From the NCBI GenBank assembly GCA_958299035.1, contig CATQJL010000223.1:69547006-69611005 (forward strand): DNA of 64,000 nt, written 5' to 3'. The position numbers and the translations under genes are program-made. The notes beneath the pieces were generated by a model. The model worked only from the letters and a program-made list of their open reading frames with translations, ran no database searches and was not told the origin of the DNA. Shown here one piece after another: positions 43,952 to 55,017 of the stretch; the stretch's first letter is position 1, and every line of letters starts with the position of its first letter. This stretch comes from Cylicocyclus nassatus. Taxonomy: Eukaryota; Nematoda; Chromadorea; Rhabditida; Strongylidae.

Positions 43952-44930
43952 TGATGGTGGTTTTGCGTGAAAACTCAAAAAATTTCCTTTTGAATTTCAA
44001 TCTTGTTTTCAAAATCTGGCAAAAAGCTCAAAATTGTCATTTGAGGGTTTTGTGTGATGCTGTTTCGAATATGTTAATGTTTTCGCCGGAAACTTCTAAA
44101 ACTTTTTCTTTTGAGATTTTACTTTTTCATAAATCTCACTGCTTTGATAAAACTGAAAAACAAATGAAAAAGATTGCACTTCCAGAAAGATTAGAGAAAA
44201 ATGATATAAACTGCGAAATAAAATTCGAAGTAAGGTAAGAAAAAATTCAATGAAGCTGAAACTACTTGAAGTTGGAAAAGACTCCCAGCTATCATTAAAA
44301 TCTGTGCGCTATTAAATCTGGACACTACATTTAGTTTCCTTGAAGAGCAGCTACTAAATTATCACTTAATTCTTGAAAATGATAAAACATTTGCTTTTAT
44401 CAGCGGATTTGAGGATTTTGTACTAAACCGTTATCATATTCGTAAAGAGCTCAAGTACAAGGGAAGGATGATCGGTCGAAGTGGCTATTTGGAATGAACT
44501 TTTTATGAGGAAACCGTCCTCGGTAAGGCAAACTCAAAACTACTTTCGCTAGGTGCCGAGCGGTTTTGTGGGGGGGAGTTACAAGGACATTTTCCTCCGG
44601 CGCAGCCGGCGCACCCAGTGATGAGCGAGGCTGTAGAACAATACTGCAGTGTGGCGGTGGCGCAGTGGCAAGACAGCGGACTATGGCGCAGTGGCAAGGC
44701 AGCGGACTACGAAGCAGATGGTCGAGGGTTCGAGTGCTGTTGCTGCTATTTTGTTTTGCAGTTCTATAAAAAGTGTATTGGGTGACAGTAAACGAAAAAT
44801 ACTCATTTCTAAGCAGTTGAAACAAGCTATTTACTGCAAAAAAGTCCTATTTCTACAATAAGCTATTATCTTCTACAATATGTAGATCTGTGGAGGTTAT
44901 GATGTCACAACAAGGGATTCAATTGATATA
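43952..44930. other. Stretch with tRNA-like sequence
   Basis: No protein gene recognised. The only structured feature is the tRNA-like sequence at 44651-44740. Confidence 0.4.
44651..44740 (+). other. tRNA-Arg-like sequence with duplicated A box
   Basis: TGGCGCAGTGGCAAGGCAGC (A-box-like), CTACGAA (would be anticodon ACG, Arg) and GGTTCGAGT (B box) occur in tRNA order. A perfect-length 26 bp tandem duplication (44658-44683 and 44684-44709, one mismatch plus a junction base) duplicates the A-box half. Stems are degraded, so it is a tRNA pseudogene or SINE head. Confidence 0.6.
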
Positions 44931-45737
44931 TTAGGCTGGAAACTAAGTTTTGCAACTGGTTTCATAACTTCACTCTTTGAATAGGGCGCACTCAAACTTT
45001 GGCATTATGTAGGAAGCAATGTGAGGTACAAACGAGCACAAACTGTCTAAATTCCGAACACGAAATAGAGAAGTTTTAGGCGTTTTTTGAAAACTAGTGA
45101 AATTTGAAAATTTTTGGGGTTTCAAGCTAAAATGAAGCCTTTGGCAGCCTAGACCATGCGCAATAATCCGGATTTGTCTATAAATTGTTGCTGAAGGTTG
45201 ACTCCTTTGGCCTATTAAGAAAGAAACAAAATTTAGGAGCATGTCGAGATTTGGCGTCCTCACAAATTCGAACGAGTCGATGTACGCAAGAGCTGCTGGG
45301 GACGACCGTCAATGAATTAAGAGTCCGAAGCTTAAATTTTGCCAAGACTTTACATAGTTAGGTTATTTGACATGCCAAGCGCGAATATCACATTCATTCC
45401 TTGAACCAACGCCTTTTTTCTTGTTTAGGACGAGACTCCATATCGTACCCCTACAGTAATTCTACAAAAAGCCCTTATCACGCAATTTCACTATCGTTTT
45501 CGTGATTAACATGTCGGATAACACCCCTATGCCAAGTTTCAGCCAAATCCGTCAAACTTTGAATTTTTCCCCTTCATACCATGCACCTAACCCACACACT
45601 GCGACGTCAGAATTTGATAGGACAGCAGCTGCGCTTGTAGCTTACGTAATAACCAACGCAGTGGCAAAATTTGAGTGCGCCATGTTGCGTGAGAGATAAG
45701 TTATGAGACCAGTTGCAAAAATTAGTTTTCAACCTAA
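44931..45737. mobile_element. Mariner-like MITE (TTAGGCTGGAAACTAAG), copy 1
   Basis: 807 bp, TA-flanked (44929-44930, 45738-45739). The left end is TTAGGCTGGAAACTAAGTTT; the right end, inverted, is TTAGGTTGAAAACTAATTTT. The inverted match continues through TTGCAACTGG and GGCGCACTCAAA for about 100 bp. A second copy is at 60812-61623. Confidence 0.92.
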
Positions 45738-45739
45738 TA

Positions 45740-47905
45740 TTAACATGTATGAAATACAACCAAAAAATCCTCAGAGCAGAAAAGCTTCTCGCAGCGCGCG
45801 CACTTGCAAAATTGCAATCGATTCACATCCCATGTATTGGCTCTCGGTCTGAACATTACCTTGCATTATAGGGATTCCATCCAGGGTCAAGCGTGGGGTG
45901 CGGCACGCCACACCTGGGGGGTCGTATTGAGGAGTAAAGGGGAGGGGGTCGTAGTTGGGTAATCTGATAATAGTGATAACATGATATTCGTATCATATCC
46001 ATAATTAGCATGTCAATTAACCCCTGTAGACAAAGTGTGAGCGAATTCTGAAGATTCAAGATACTAGGCTACCTAAATGAAATGGTCAAATTCCAACATG
46101 GTTAACTTTGTTTCAAAGGTGAATTAGCTATCCGTTTTTGCACTCAAGAAAAAGCACTACTCCTTCTTTGTCCACCTCAGGAATCCCGCTTCAGAAGACC
46201 TGCAAACTATGGAATTAGAAGTCAACCAACATCTCGTTTTTTTCATTTTTCGCTTTTGATCGCTGTGCTTTCACCAAATATTACTCAGAGCTAAGAAGAC
46301 AAATCAGGCTCCAAACAGTCCTGTGGAATCTGCACGGTTTAGGCTATCGATTCATATAAATACTGTCCGCTAAAAATGTTTTTTGTTATAGTTAATGGGG
46401 TGCGGCACACCCCCTTAACTTGCCTTCAAAATCCAAAAAGCGCTCCACTGCTGGTATAAATATTGAGCACATAGCTTCTTCTTGTTACATTAAAAATTTG
46501 GAGCCGAACGCCCCACCCATAAGAAAATTTTGGTTCTTTCAATATGCCCATTCAAATCAAAATCAGCCGTCAAATTACGTTTGATTGTAAAGTGCAGTCA
46601 CAGAAAATCGGGCGTACAGCTCTCAGAAATCTGGAAACTCTCTAGAAAAAGATGGTGTCCTCCAGAATGTCACACTTTGAGGTTCAGAGGTTAAGAGGAG
46701 GAAGAAGGGGTCGCTTGAGGGCTTTCATGGGAAGGAGGGGGGGGGGTTCGAAAGACTTGTGCCTGACCTCTTTCTCAACTTTGGTAATGCTATCTTAGGT
46801 ATATAGTTCAGGGGGGGGGGGGTCTTATTAAGACAACAATCAGGGGGGGGGGGTCGTAACCAGCGATCGTGTGCCACACCCCGTGCTTGGTCCTGGTTAT
46901 AAACTCCCACATACAGCTCCCTTTTGAAGCAGTTGCCGCTTTAAAGACTTCTCTGACCACTCCATTTTGCAACTTTCTGATGCTATCACATCTCGAAAAA
47001 GCGTTGATATAAAATGTTTTGATACTCTTAAAGTAATGGGCATTACGCTAGAAAGAAAATTGTTTATAGTAGAGTGAGCGGCACAAAAAAATCCTCAGAC
47101 GTTTCGTTACAGAGCATAGCAGTTGTTAGCTCGCATTGCTGATCTCTAGGTCGGTAACAGTAAGGCGGACAAAGTATTTGGACTCGACTGTTTGTGCTGC
47201 ATAATTTCAGCCTACAAAATGTTAAATGCAAAGTGAGATCACTCGTTATTGACAACCGTTGTTCAAATTAGGGTACGAGCAAAGCAGTGGCGGTCCCAGG
47301 ATTTCCGTCAAACGGGAACGCTGTGCTGTAGAACGTTCACTGAAATAACATCTTTATCTAGTTGCACTATGCATTGCTAACTGCCTTGAACACTCTTCCC
47401 GAAACAAACGGTAGGCACAGAGAAACACGAGCTTTTCCTGTTTATGGGTACTTGTTTGAAGTAGCATGGAGTGAGAATTAAATCTGATTGGTAGTTCGGA
47501 TATCATTTTGTAATTATTTTTTATTTTATTTTATTTTAGTTTACACTCATGGTGCACCAAAGAACAAAAAACAAAAAATAAAACTCTAAATTATAAATCC
47601 CCTCTACTGCAAACACTGGTTGCTGTTATAAAATGTCACCATGACTGCGTGATTTATAAGTTGGATGAGCAGGTGTGGCATGTATCATGACATTTTCAGC
47701 AGCTTATCTTCCAGTACGACTCAACATGTACTGCGCCGCAGCCAACATCATCTGCGCATTGAGGTAAGGTGAATAGTAGCGTACTCGCGAAACCACTGAT
47801 TAAGATCGGTGTTTACATGTGCTTCGCTGGGTTCGTTAACTCATTACGTCAGCGAAGTGTCTCTGTGATCCCTTTCAAGCGGTACAATAGATATTACGTT
47901 GTAAC
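45740..47905. other. Unassigned stretch with G-runs
   Basis: No gene recognised. G homopolymers (46737-46747, 46812-46823, 46842-46852) and GTGCGGCACACC-type motifs (45898, 46394, 46868 inverted) suggest a decayed element. CAGTGGCGGTCCCAGGATTT at 47285 is one end of a hAT-like MITE whose other end is missing. A (TTTTA)n run at 47520-47540 may be a minus-strand LINE tail. Confidence 0.45.
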
Positions 47906-49181
47906 ATAAGTTCTTGTTACACTTTACATTCTTACGGCGATAAGACCAGTGGCGTACCCAGGATTTCCGCTCGGGAGGGGGCGACAAAAATTTTTTTTGA
48001 ATGAAGGTGCGTGGCGTTAGCCACGCACTCCAAAAAAATTTTAGGGGTGCTTCTCAAAGTTTTCACGGGTTCCCAACCCCTAAAATCAGGAAAAAGGGGG
48101 CGTGGCTGACGCCACGCTTCCGAAAAAAATTTTTTTACAAGGTTAATTTGAATTTTTAAAAATTTTTAAAAATTATTTTAATTACTCACAAGTATAGACA
48201 AGTCACTTGCACATTTTATAACCCATATAAGTAACTTTCAAAAATTTCGCGACCCATTCCCGGGGGGGGGGCCGCCCCCCCCCTCGGTACGCCACTGGAT
48301 AAGACGTAAAGTTCATGTTTTTAATTAAGATTCTGCACCACTGGATAGAGCAAAGCAAGCTCAACAAGAAAGTTTGCAAAACTTTGCACCAGCTTCAACT
48401 CACCGTAAGTTTGCATTCAGAATCTGAATCGTACCAGGCTCACAAAATAGGAAAAAATCCATATCTTCGTTCAAAAAAATCCTACGGATCTCCAACTTGC
48501 TCACACAAATTGCACAGTCAGACACTCATATGTGACGTTACAGGATTTTTTCCTCATTTAAAAATCGAGAAAATCCCATCTCATTGTACAAAAACGAAGC
48601 TATCCTGTGTCGATTCATGTGATTTTATATCACGGATAACTTTTTAACTTCCCACAAGCCCTAACTTTAGATAAACATCGGCTTTAGCATGGAGTCTCAA
48701 AGAGGAGAGCTATGTTTGGTAATTTTTGAAACTAGGACCTGTGGGAAGCTGAAAATTCACGGTTATACTTCTAAGGGCTTGTTATACAATTTCAAGAGTA
48801 GACGTAGCTATACTTTTTTTGTATGGACGTAAAAACGTTTCGTTTTCTCAATTTCTGTTTGAAGAAAAAATCCAGTAACGGAACATATGAATGTCTCATG
48901 TGGTATGCAGTTTGCATGAGCAAGTTGAAGATCCGTAAATTTTTTTTGAACGAAGGTATGAATTTTCCCCTACTTTTTGAACCTTGGAATTTCAGATTCT
49001 GAATGCTGCTTGAACTTTGATTTTCGGATTCTGAATGCTTACGGTGAGTCGAAGCTGATGCGAAGTTTTGCACATCTTCTTGTAGAGCTTGCTTTGCTCT
49101 ATCGAATGATGCAGAACCTTTATTAAGAATATGAAATATACGTCTTATCGCCGTAAGAGTTTAAAGTGTAATAAGACTTAT
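47906..49181. mobile_element. Foldback element with long inverted arms
   Basis: Left arm 47906-48620 (minus its insertion) and right arm 48830-49181 are inverted copies. Paired landmarks are ATTCTTACGGCGATAAGAC and GTCTTATCGCCGTAAGAG, GATAGAGCAAAGCAAGCTC and GAGCTTGCTTTGCTCTATC, and CTTCGTTCAAAAAAA and its complement. The spacer is about 200 bp. No ORF. The left arm is interrupted by a hAT-like MITE at 47947. Confidence 0.85.
47947..48297. mobile_element. hAT-like MITE, copy 1
   Basis: 351 bp with ends CAGTGGCGTACCCAGGATTT and GGTACGCCACTG and an exact 8 bp target duplication GATAAGAC (47939-47946, 48298-48305). The undisturbed right arm of the host foldback element shows a single GATAAGAC (complement near 49141-49149), confirming the duplication. 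Eight-base duplications and CAGNGGCG ends are diagnostic of hAT elements. No transposase. Confidence 0.95.
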
Positions 49182-49183
49182 AT

Positions 49184-49584
49184 CAAAAGTTATGGCATAC
49201 TGAAACGGCCCATTCCTTTCCTGGCTGTAGGATTGGTTAGTATGCACAGCCTGTCGAGAACAACACAAAATTTGGCCACACTTGGCTTTCTCTACGTTCA
49301 ACCGTCTTAGCCCTGCGAATGCCCTTAGTCTTCCTGCTGTTGAATCCTTGGCTAATAGTTCACTTTGCGCTTCAGTCACGATTTCAAACCGTCTATGCTT
49401 AAGTTCCTCTGACAGCGCCAATATGACGCTTTTTGCACCTTCTTCAAGGTGATTATCCCCATAATTTCAATCAGCATCTGGACCCCTAATCACCTCTTGG
49501 TATTTTCTTTTAAGACTTCTTAAAAATTTCCTAAAACTTTTACCTATCACAGTTGTATATACCAAGGTTCACGCATGCGTTAGC
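49184..49584. other. Region upstream of transposase
   Basis: No terminal inverted repeat for the downstream transposase was found here. Short minus-strand ORF at 49161-49421 has no recognisable domain. Confidence 0.35.
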
Positions 49585-51053
49585 ATGCATGAGAGCTATC
49601 AAGCCTTGAGACTAACCTGTCTTCGGCACTTCCGCAAATGCTGTTTCCAACGCGATCCTAAGGGGTCCCCATTCGGCGTTCACGTAGCTTGTTCTGTAAG
49701 TTCCACAATAAGTTCCATACGGGCTGTGGAGCAGGAACTTGAGAGCATAAAGCAAAAGAGAAGACGTGCAAATTCTACGAGAAAGAGGGTCGTCTATGGA
49801 CGTCGAGCAAGACTGATAGTAACCAAATTTAACGCCTTGTTCAAGGAATTGAGAAACACACTTAGAGATACTTGTGCAGGAGAGGCTTTCAAATCACCCA
49901 GAGACATGACGACGCTGGCATGTGGTATCTCAAAAGATACATTCACGAAGATGTTGAGAACCCAAGGATCGAACAATGATGAAAGAAGGAAAACCCACTC
50001 AAGGAAAGATACTATAATGGCAGCACTGAACAAGCATGGGCCTGAATGGGGTGAAACGATAAAACTAGCGGCCCATCATAACTTGAGGGATGAAAGGGAT
50101 ATCACCATAAGAACTTTGCATGAAAAGCTATCCTCCGCCTACGAAAATTTCAGCCTTTCCAAAACAACTCTGCACAGACTCTTAAAAGGTCTGGGATTTT
50201 CGTTCAAGATCAACAACAGGCAACCCTTCATTTTTGAAAGGGCTGACCTCATCGCGAAAAGAAGAAGTTACCTGCAAGCCATTGCTTCCGCTAGAGAAAA
50301 AGGAGATTACATCGTCTTCATGGATGAGACATGGATATTTAGCGGCATGACAAAAAGGCGCGGTTGGAATGACAACACTATACCTATATTTGCGTCACGT
50401 GCGACTATGGAAAGATTATCATGTGGTGGAAGAGCAGCAGGCAAAAATAAAGGAAAGCGATCAATAGTTGTTGGCGCCACAGCGGAAGACGGTGTAATAC
50501 CAGAATGCACCAAAGTGGTGGTCAGCGGGGTGCGAGATTTAGATGGAGACTACCACAAGGACATGAGCTCGGATTTGTTTGAGATGTGGTTGACTGAAGC
50601 TATCCCTCACATGATAAGGCGTGCAAATGGCAAGCGCGTTAGCTCAGTAATGGATAACGCGCCTTATTACTTGAAGACAACTAGAGAAGATACCAACAAC
50701 TTCTTCCACAAAAAACCAGATACGAGAATATCTAAGCGCGCACGGAGTGACGGTTCCAGAAAATGCCACAAAGGCCGGTTTGTTGAAACAGGTAAGCTCT
50801 AATCAACTAGAAGGAGGCAGTAACCTTTTTCATTCAGCTTGAAGACTAGGTGCAAGCGCGAGGGTGATACTCTGCCGTACGCAGTTATGCTACGGAAAAA
50901 AATTGCGAGGAGTTCGGGGTCAATTTGATCAGGCTCCCTCCCCCCCCCTTCCATTGCATTTTCAACCCAATTGAGTTGTGCTGGTCTCAGCTTAAAGCAT
51001 TCTTAACCAGATGCGGAAGGACAGCCGACAAAGTTGAGGTGGTACGTCCATGA
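49585..51053 (+). pseudogene. Tc1/mariner-superfamily DDE transposase, decayed
   Basis: A 405-codon frame (49585-50802) continues after an apparent intron. N-terminal about 40 residues may be spurious. About 60-210 is a helical DNA-binding region (DRSK-like HTH pairs, e.g. ITIRTLHEKLSSAYENFSLS and KTTLHRLLKGLGFSF). The catalytic core shows VFMDETW at about 244-250 and SVMDNAPYY at about 355-363. GTAAGC...TTCAG at 50793-50838 is a 46 nt intron. The third catalytic residue is in CIFNPIELCWSQLKAFLTRC (Glu at 50973), in a shifted frame after a C homopolymer at about 50940-50949. So the D, D, E triad exists but frame shifts or homopolymer errors break it. These enzymes cut and paste TIR elements into TA sites. 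Confidence 0.85.
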
Positions 51054-51472
51054 CAAAAATTTTCCCTGAAGACTCCATGATTGTGACCAAAACACAAAGG
51101 GCCATGCAACATGAAAGCATGATTTAGGTGAAGGAACGGACGATACAATGGATGGCGACGGTTTCCACAGAAGTGGCAGTCGGATGGTTCCGAGAGGCGA
51201 TGTGGCATGAAAGCCAAGCGCGGGAGAAGGGGGCAATAGACATGAATATCTATCATCATCCTCGTCTATTGATATAGATAGCGAGTACGAAACCGATGAC
51301 TCATATACATTATCATCCGATGAAAACTGACTTTCACGCAAATGTGATGATGTGTCCATATGATGTACTACACATGAAGTAATATAAAGAAGCCTATAAG
51401 ACCAGTGCCTTACATAACTTTTTATTGTGAATTCATTCAATGAAACAAAAAGTTAAACAACAATAAGTAAGG
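51054..51472. other. Unassigned stretch
   Basis: No gene or repeat boundary recognised; ORFs here lack domain signatures. The right terminus of the transposase element, if any, was not found. Confidence 0.35.
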
Positions 51473-51578
51473 GTTGTTTCATACTGCAGTCGCTGCAGCA
51501 ACGGCAGTCAATCGATCGATATACTTTACCCGCTCCGATACGACTGCAGCTGCTGCAGAGACTGCAATATGAAACAAC
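51473..51578 (+). mobile_element. GTTGTTTCATACTGCAG mini-element, copy 1
   Basis: 106 bp palindrome-like element with ends GTTGTTTCATACTGCAGTCG / CTGCAATATGAAACAAC, a GCTGCAG-rich inner arm and ATCGATCGATA in the loop. A second copy lies inverted at 51724-51828. Confidence 0.85.
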
Positions 51579-51723
51579 TCTAAGACGTGATACAAACCAC
51601 TACAAAAACAAAATGATAGAAACAAACATAAATCCGTTTCGTTCCTATCCTTAGATGGAAACATATAAAATTTGCCCTCCCCGGAACTCATTAGTAAGGA
51701 GAAAGGGCAGTAAAAGTGTAAGA

Positions 51724-51828
51724 GTTGTTTCATACTGCAGTCGTGCAGCAGCTGCAGTCATGTTGAGGCGGGCAAAAGATATTGATCGATCGACAGTCGT
51801 TGCTGCAGCGACTGCAGTATGAAACAAC
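51724..51828 (-). mobile_element. GTTGTTTCATACTGCAG mini-element, copy 2
   Basis: 105 bp, inverted relative to copy 1: the loop order GGCGGGCAAAAGATATTGAT here matches the complement of copy 1's ATCGATATACTTTACCCGC side. The pair encloses 145 bp of unrelated sequence. Confidence 0.85.
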
Positions 51829-52691
51829 CTCAAGCACACACTATGCAAGAGAAAGCCAAAAAAAGTATGCAAAAAGAAAAAAGTATGTAAAGCAAATCAC
51901 AAAAGAACCGTACACTATACAAGAAAGCCACGAAAACTATGCAAAAAAAGAAAAAAAAGTATGTAAACCAACCTGCAAATCACTGGAGATCCATTTCCGC
52001 AACAAATCACGGCCGAAAGATGTGTCACAGCGCAATCACCGCATGAAAACCGCTTGCTCTGGAAAATGATACTCAGCCGACCGGGCGAATGAGAATTTAC
52101 GATTTGTACGCAGCCAAATTAGAGCCCGATCGATACCCGCATATGGAATTACATATGCGGGTATTTGTGAGGATTATGGCAAGCAAGAGTGATGCTTTGG
52201 CTATAAAGCTATAAGGCTATAAGCACAAGCATCTAACATTAAAAATGAATGATGAAATCAGACGCACGTTGATAAAAATCGAGAAAACCATCAGAAACGG
52301 CAAAAATACGACATCGAGACCGATAAACGCGGTATTGATTGGCACCTGGCAAAATGCCCGGGGCCGCACTTGCAAGCGCAGCGCACCCAACGCGCTGCCG
52401 AGCGCAAAACCCCGCCCAAACGTATCGGCCTGTCCGAATTGGGGCAGACTGTACGTCTTGCTGCAAAGGTGTTGCTTGTTTTTGGTTGCAACTTCGTGTG
52501 TTGTCTCTCTGTCAATGTTTTATGAGTAGCTGATAAGGTATCTTATACGAGGATGATTACAAATGTTGCTTATATCAGAATAAGAATTTGGACCTTATAC
52601 GGGTATTCTTAACGCGACTAGTTTTTCAGGTTAAGGTTAAATTTTAAGGTTTAAGGTTAGTCTTTCTTCGCAATCGCTTCCTGTTTGAGTA
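51829..52691. other. Unassigned stretch upstream of LRR gene
   Basis: Contains a perfect 13 bp hairpin at 52133-52164 and a GC-rich patch at 52340-52450. This could include the promoter of the gene starting at 52692, but no element is certain. Confidence 0.4.
52133..52164. repeat. Perfect hairpin
   Basis: ATACCCGCATATG - GAATTA - CATATGCGGGTAT: 13 bp perfect arms with a 6 nt loop. Confidence 0.85.
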
Positions 52692-53681
52692 ATGGAGATC
52701 ACTTGTTCTCTGAATCTTGCTGAGAATCTCATTACTACTATAGATATGCCGGGTTTTTATGGTTGGTTATGGTTACCCCCACATCGCTAGAAGTCCTCAA
52801 TCTGCAACAGAACCGTTTGGAGGCAATTTCTCCTCAGGTGAAACACTGGCGCAGAGTGGTAATTTTCTTTGCTCATGTCTCTTTCAGTTTTTATCGTCGT
52901 TGCCTCAATTAACCACTTTGAATGTTTCCCGTAACTGTCTCAACCAACTGCCGGAATACGTTTGTCTGTGTCCCTCATTAAAGGAGCTCAATGTTGCATC
53001 GAATCATCTTAATTCTTTACCTATGGCGGGAAATATGCCGAGAATTGGTCGAGCTTCTCGCAGTGTACAACCCTCCACGCCTACTAGTCCGATAGCAGGC
53101 TCAGATGCTGGTAATTGCATATGGTTATCATATCTCGCACCTCATAAGCTACCGAATTGCAGTCGCAATCAGTGATGGCGTAGAAGAGCCTACTAATGTT
53201 ATCACAAAGCCGCTAATTCGACAGAATATCTGGCAGTCAGGAATAAACTTATCAAAGGTATCCAGAACTTTACTCGAAATATTTCTGCTATATCGTTAGC
53301 GTTGGTGTATCTATCTTAACACAGCATCAGTTTTGCCAAAAAGCATCCGTTATTTGTTACAGTTCATCCGTGTAGTTGGAACCTAGAATTCTTACTTTTC
53401 AAACAAAGGACATCGGATTACGAAAAGAATCTGTGTTTCAGGTCGATGATGAAGACCTTTTCCCTGATTTTCCCGTGACGTCCTCTAGCACCTCACGACA
53501 TTGAACCTTTCTGCCAATAGGGTCAGGTTTGAGACAATTTTAAATTTTCTCATAATCTCTGTTATAGTTCCAAGTGTTCCCTTTCTGCCTTGCTTGTACG
53601 TGCCCTCGCTTGCTCACTTTGAACATGAGCTTTAATCAGCTAGTTTGCTCAATGACAGGGGGTGTACTGATCATCAGATAG
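52692..53681 (+). pseudogene. Leucine-rich-repeat gene, truncated and frameshifted
   Basis: Multi-exon. Likely exons: 52692-52752 (ATG), 52791-52837, 52888-53110, 53163-53257, 53442-53521 and 53568-53681. Most introns are 38-52 nt with GT...AG; one is 184 nt. Exons 1-4 join in phase. LRR motifs in order: LNLAENLITTID, VLNLQQNRLEAISPQ, LSSLPQLTTLNVSRNCLNQL, LKELNVASNHLNSLP, then a Ser/Pro/Thr-rich non-LRR insert, DDEDLFPDFP, LTTLNLSANR, and LACTCPRLLTLNMSFNQL. A one-base shift is needed within 53442-53521. The frame then ends soon after the last LRR, without any C-terminal domain. LRRs normally mediate protein binding. A kinase- or ROCO-type parent (LRRK family) is possible but not shown. It reads as a partial gene copy or an assembly-damaged gene. 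Confidence 0.75.
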
Positions 53682-53977
53682 TTGATTTATCCCCTTTAAG
53701 CCTGTAATGCCTTGTGTGATTAAGGCAGCTTTGACTACTTATGGAGCCTGCTCTAATTTACCGAGCGCTGTGCGTTTTACTGCTCGGAGAGCAAAACAAT
53801 GTCACTTTTATACAATTATGAATAGAGTAGAATTCTAATCAGTAGAATTCAAGTAGAATTCTTAAGTATTTTACTCAATACGCTTAATACCTCTTAAATC
53901 TCAAAAGATATTAAGTTGTTGTAACTGAGTAACTTACAGTTTCATTCATCATCGTCGGGGATATCAACAGAAGGGAT
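53682..53977. other. Gap between LRR and Myb-like genes
   Basis: No coding signal. A short GAATTC-containing direct repeat (TAGAATTC three times, 53827-53860) is present. Confidence 0.4.
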
Positions 53978-54974
53978 ATGGCTAGGGTAAGCTATCCTAT
54001 CACTATCTCCTGCTATTCTGACAGTGTAGGCTTAGGAAGGCATTGGACCACGTTGAAGTCATCGCGGATGAAGTTTTAAAGAGGCGAGACCTCCTCTGGG
54101 ACAGCGCCGGCACGAGACGGCCCAATCAAAACCATAAACGCACGGAGGCTTGGAAGGAGATCCGTCGTTGTTTAGTAAATGCAACCGGGATTTGACCGTA
54201 GACAAATCAAGAGGATTTGGCGAAACAAAAAGGGGAATGTCAGGGCTTTACTGATGCAAGAAAAAAAGTAAATTGCTTTTCTTCTTGGACAGATCCAGTA
54301 CCACAGAAGTCTCCTTGCAGTTATCGCAACGCCACAGGGGGAGGCGTCAATAAAGCGCTGGAGGAGGCCCTAGCAAAGGGCCTCGGTTCGATGTCGGAGG
54401 CGGATGAAAAAATCGCCAGAGCCCTCGGCCCGGAGGTCAGCTTCGGCGGCCTCCGGGTCGCTGAAAGCTGTGTTGGCGTAAGTGAAAACTTACCCACATA
54501 TCTACACAATTTACACTAACAGTTTAGGCCGCGCCACCCTCCGAATGCTCCAACCCCAGAGCATCGCAGGAATTGCTTCAACAGCTGTCCACGGTGAGCG
54601 ATTACTAGCTTCACCACGTATTTTTAATCTCGTATTTACAGTTTGAGAGCGACAGTGATACCGATCGTGAGGAAATACCAAGAAAAAGGGGCCGTAAGCC
54701 TAGAGTTCGCGAGAAGTTCCTAGAGGAGCAAACTAGATACATTAGGGTAGTATACCTGCATCTCTGCATATATTAACTCAAAGTCTTTTTGCAGCAAGGA
54801 GGCTGTACCTCGAAAAAAAAATATGCGATGCTCACTAAAGTGGACTCCCTCCTCGACAAGATCCAGATCACTGTATTTATACAACCCAATAATGGAGCTG
54901 TACACACCGCAGGACAAAGGACGACAAAAACCGATCCTAATATAGAAGAGTCTCTTCTTTTATCGCGATTCTGA
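53978..54974 (+). CDS. Myb/SANT-like DNA-binding protein with AT-hook
   Basis: Five exons with 38-50 nt introns: 53978-53986 (ATG GCT AGG), 54025-54477, 54528-54593, 54642-54746 and 54795-54974; the last three join in phase 0. The N-terminal domain reads HVEVIADEVLKRRDLLWDSA, then EAWKEIRRCLVNATG and RRQIKRIWRNKKGNVRALLM, the tri-helical pattern of Myb/SANT-like (zeste/apontic type, Myb_DNA-bind_5) domains. Exon 2 then has an Ala/Glu-rich segment. Exon 4 encodes an acidic stretch followed by PRKRGRKPRVRE, an AT-hook-like basic motif. The last exon is Lys-rich and ends within a palindrome. One base shift is needed near 54190 and probably another at an A7 run (54261-54267), so it may be a recent pseudogene or carry assembly errors. 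Nuclear DNA binding is inferred. Confidence 0.75.
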
Positions 54975-55017
54975 TGCCTTGCGATGAAAGAAGGAACTCT
55001 TCTATATAAGGATCGGT
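54930..55017. repeat. Palindrome over Myb-like gene 3' end
   Basis: Arms ACCGATCCTAATATAGAAGA and its near-complement TCTTCTATATAAGGATCGGT, about 37 bp each, around a short loop. It covers the last 15 codons and stop of the Myb-like gene. It could be a small foldback element captured as coding sequence. Confidence 0.75.

Noticed and set aside
49184..51472. Terminal inverted repeats of the DDE transposase gene
   Set aside because: No convincing matching ends with TA were found on both sides.
52692..53681. Naming the LRR gene as an LRRK/lrk-1 orthologue
   Set aside because: LRR motifs alone do not identify the family, and no ROC, COR or kinase domain is present.
53941..53986. IIVGDINRRDMAR as an endonuclease motif upstream of the Myb-like gene
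   Set aside because: Short coincidental similarity in a frame without other endonuclease motifs.
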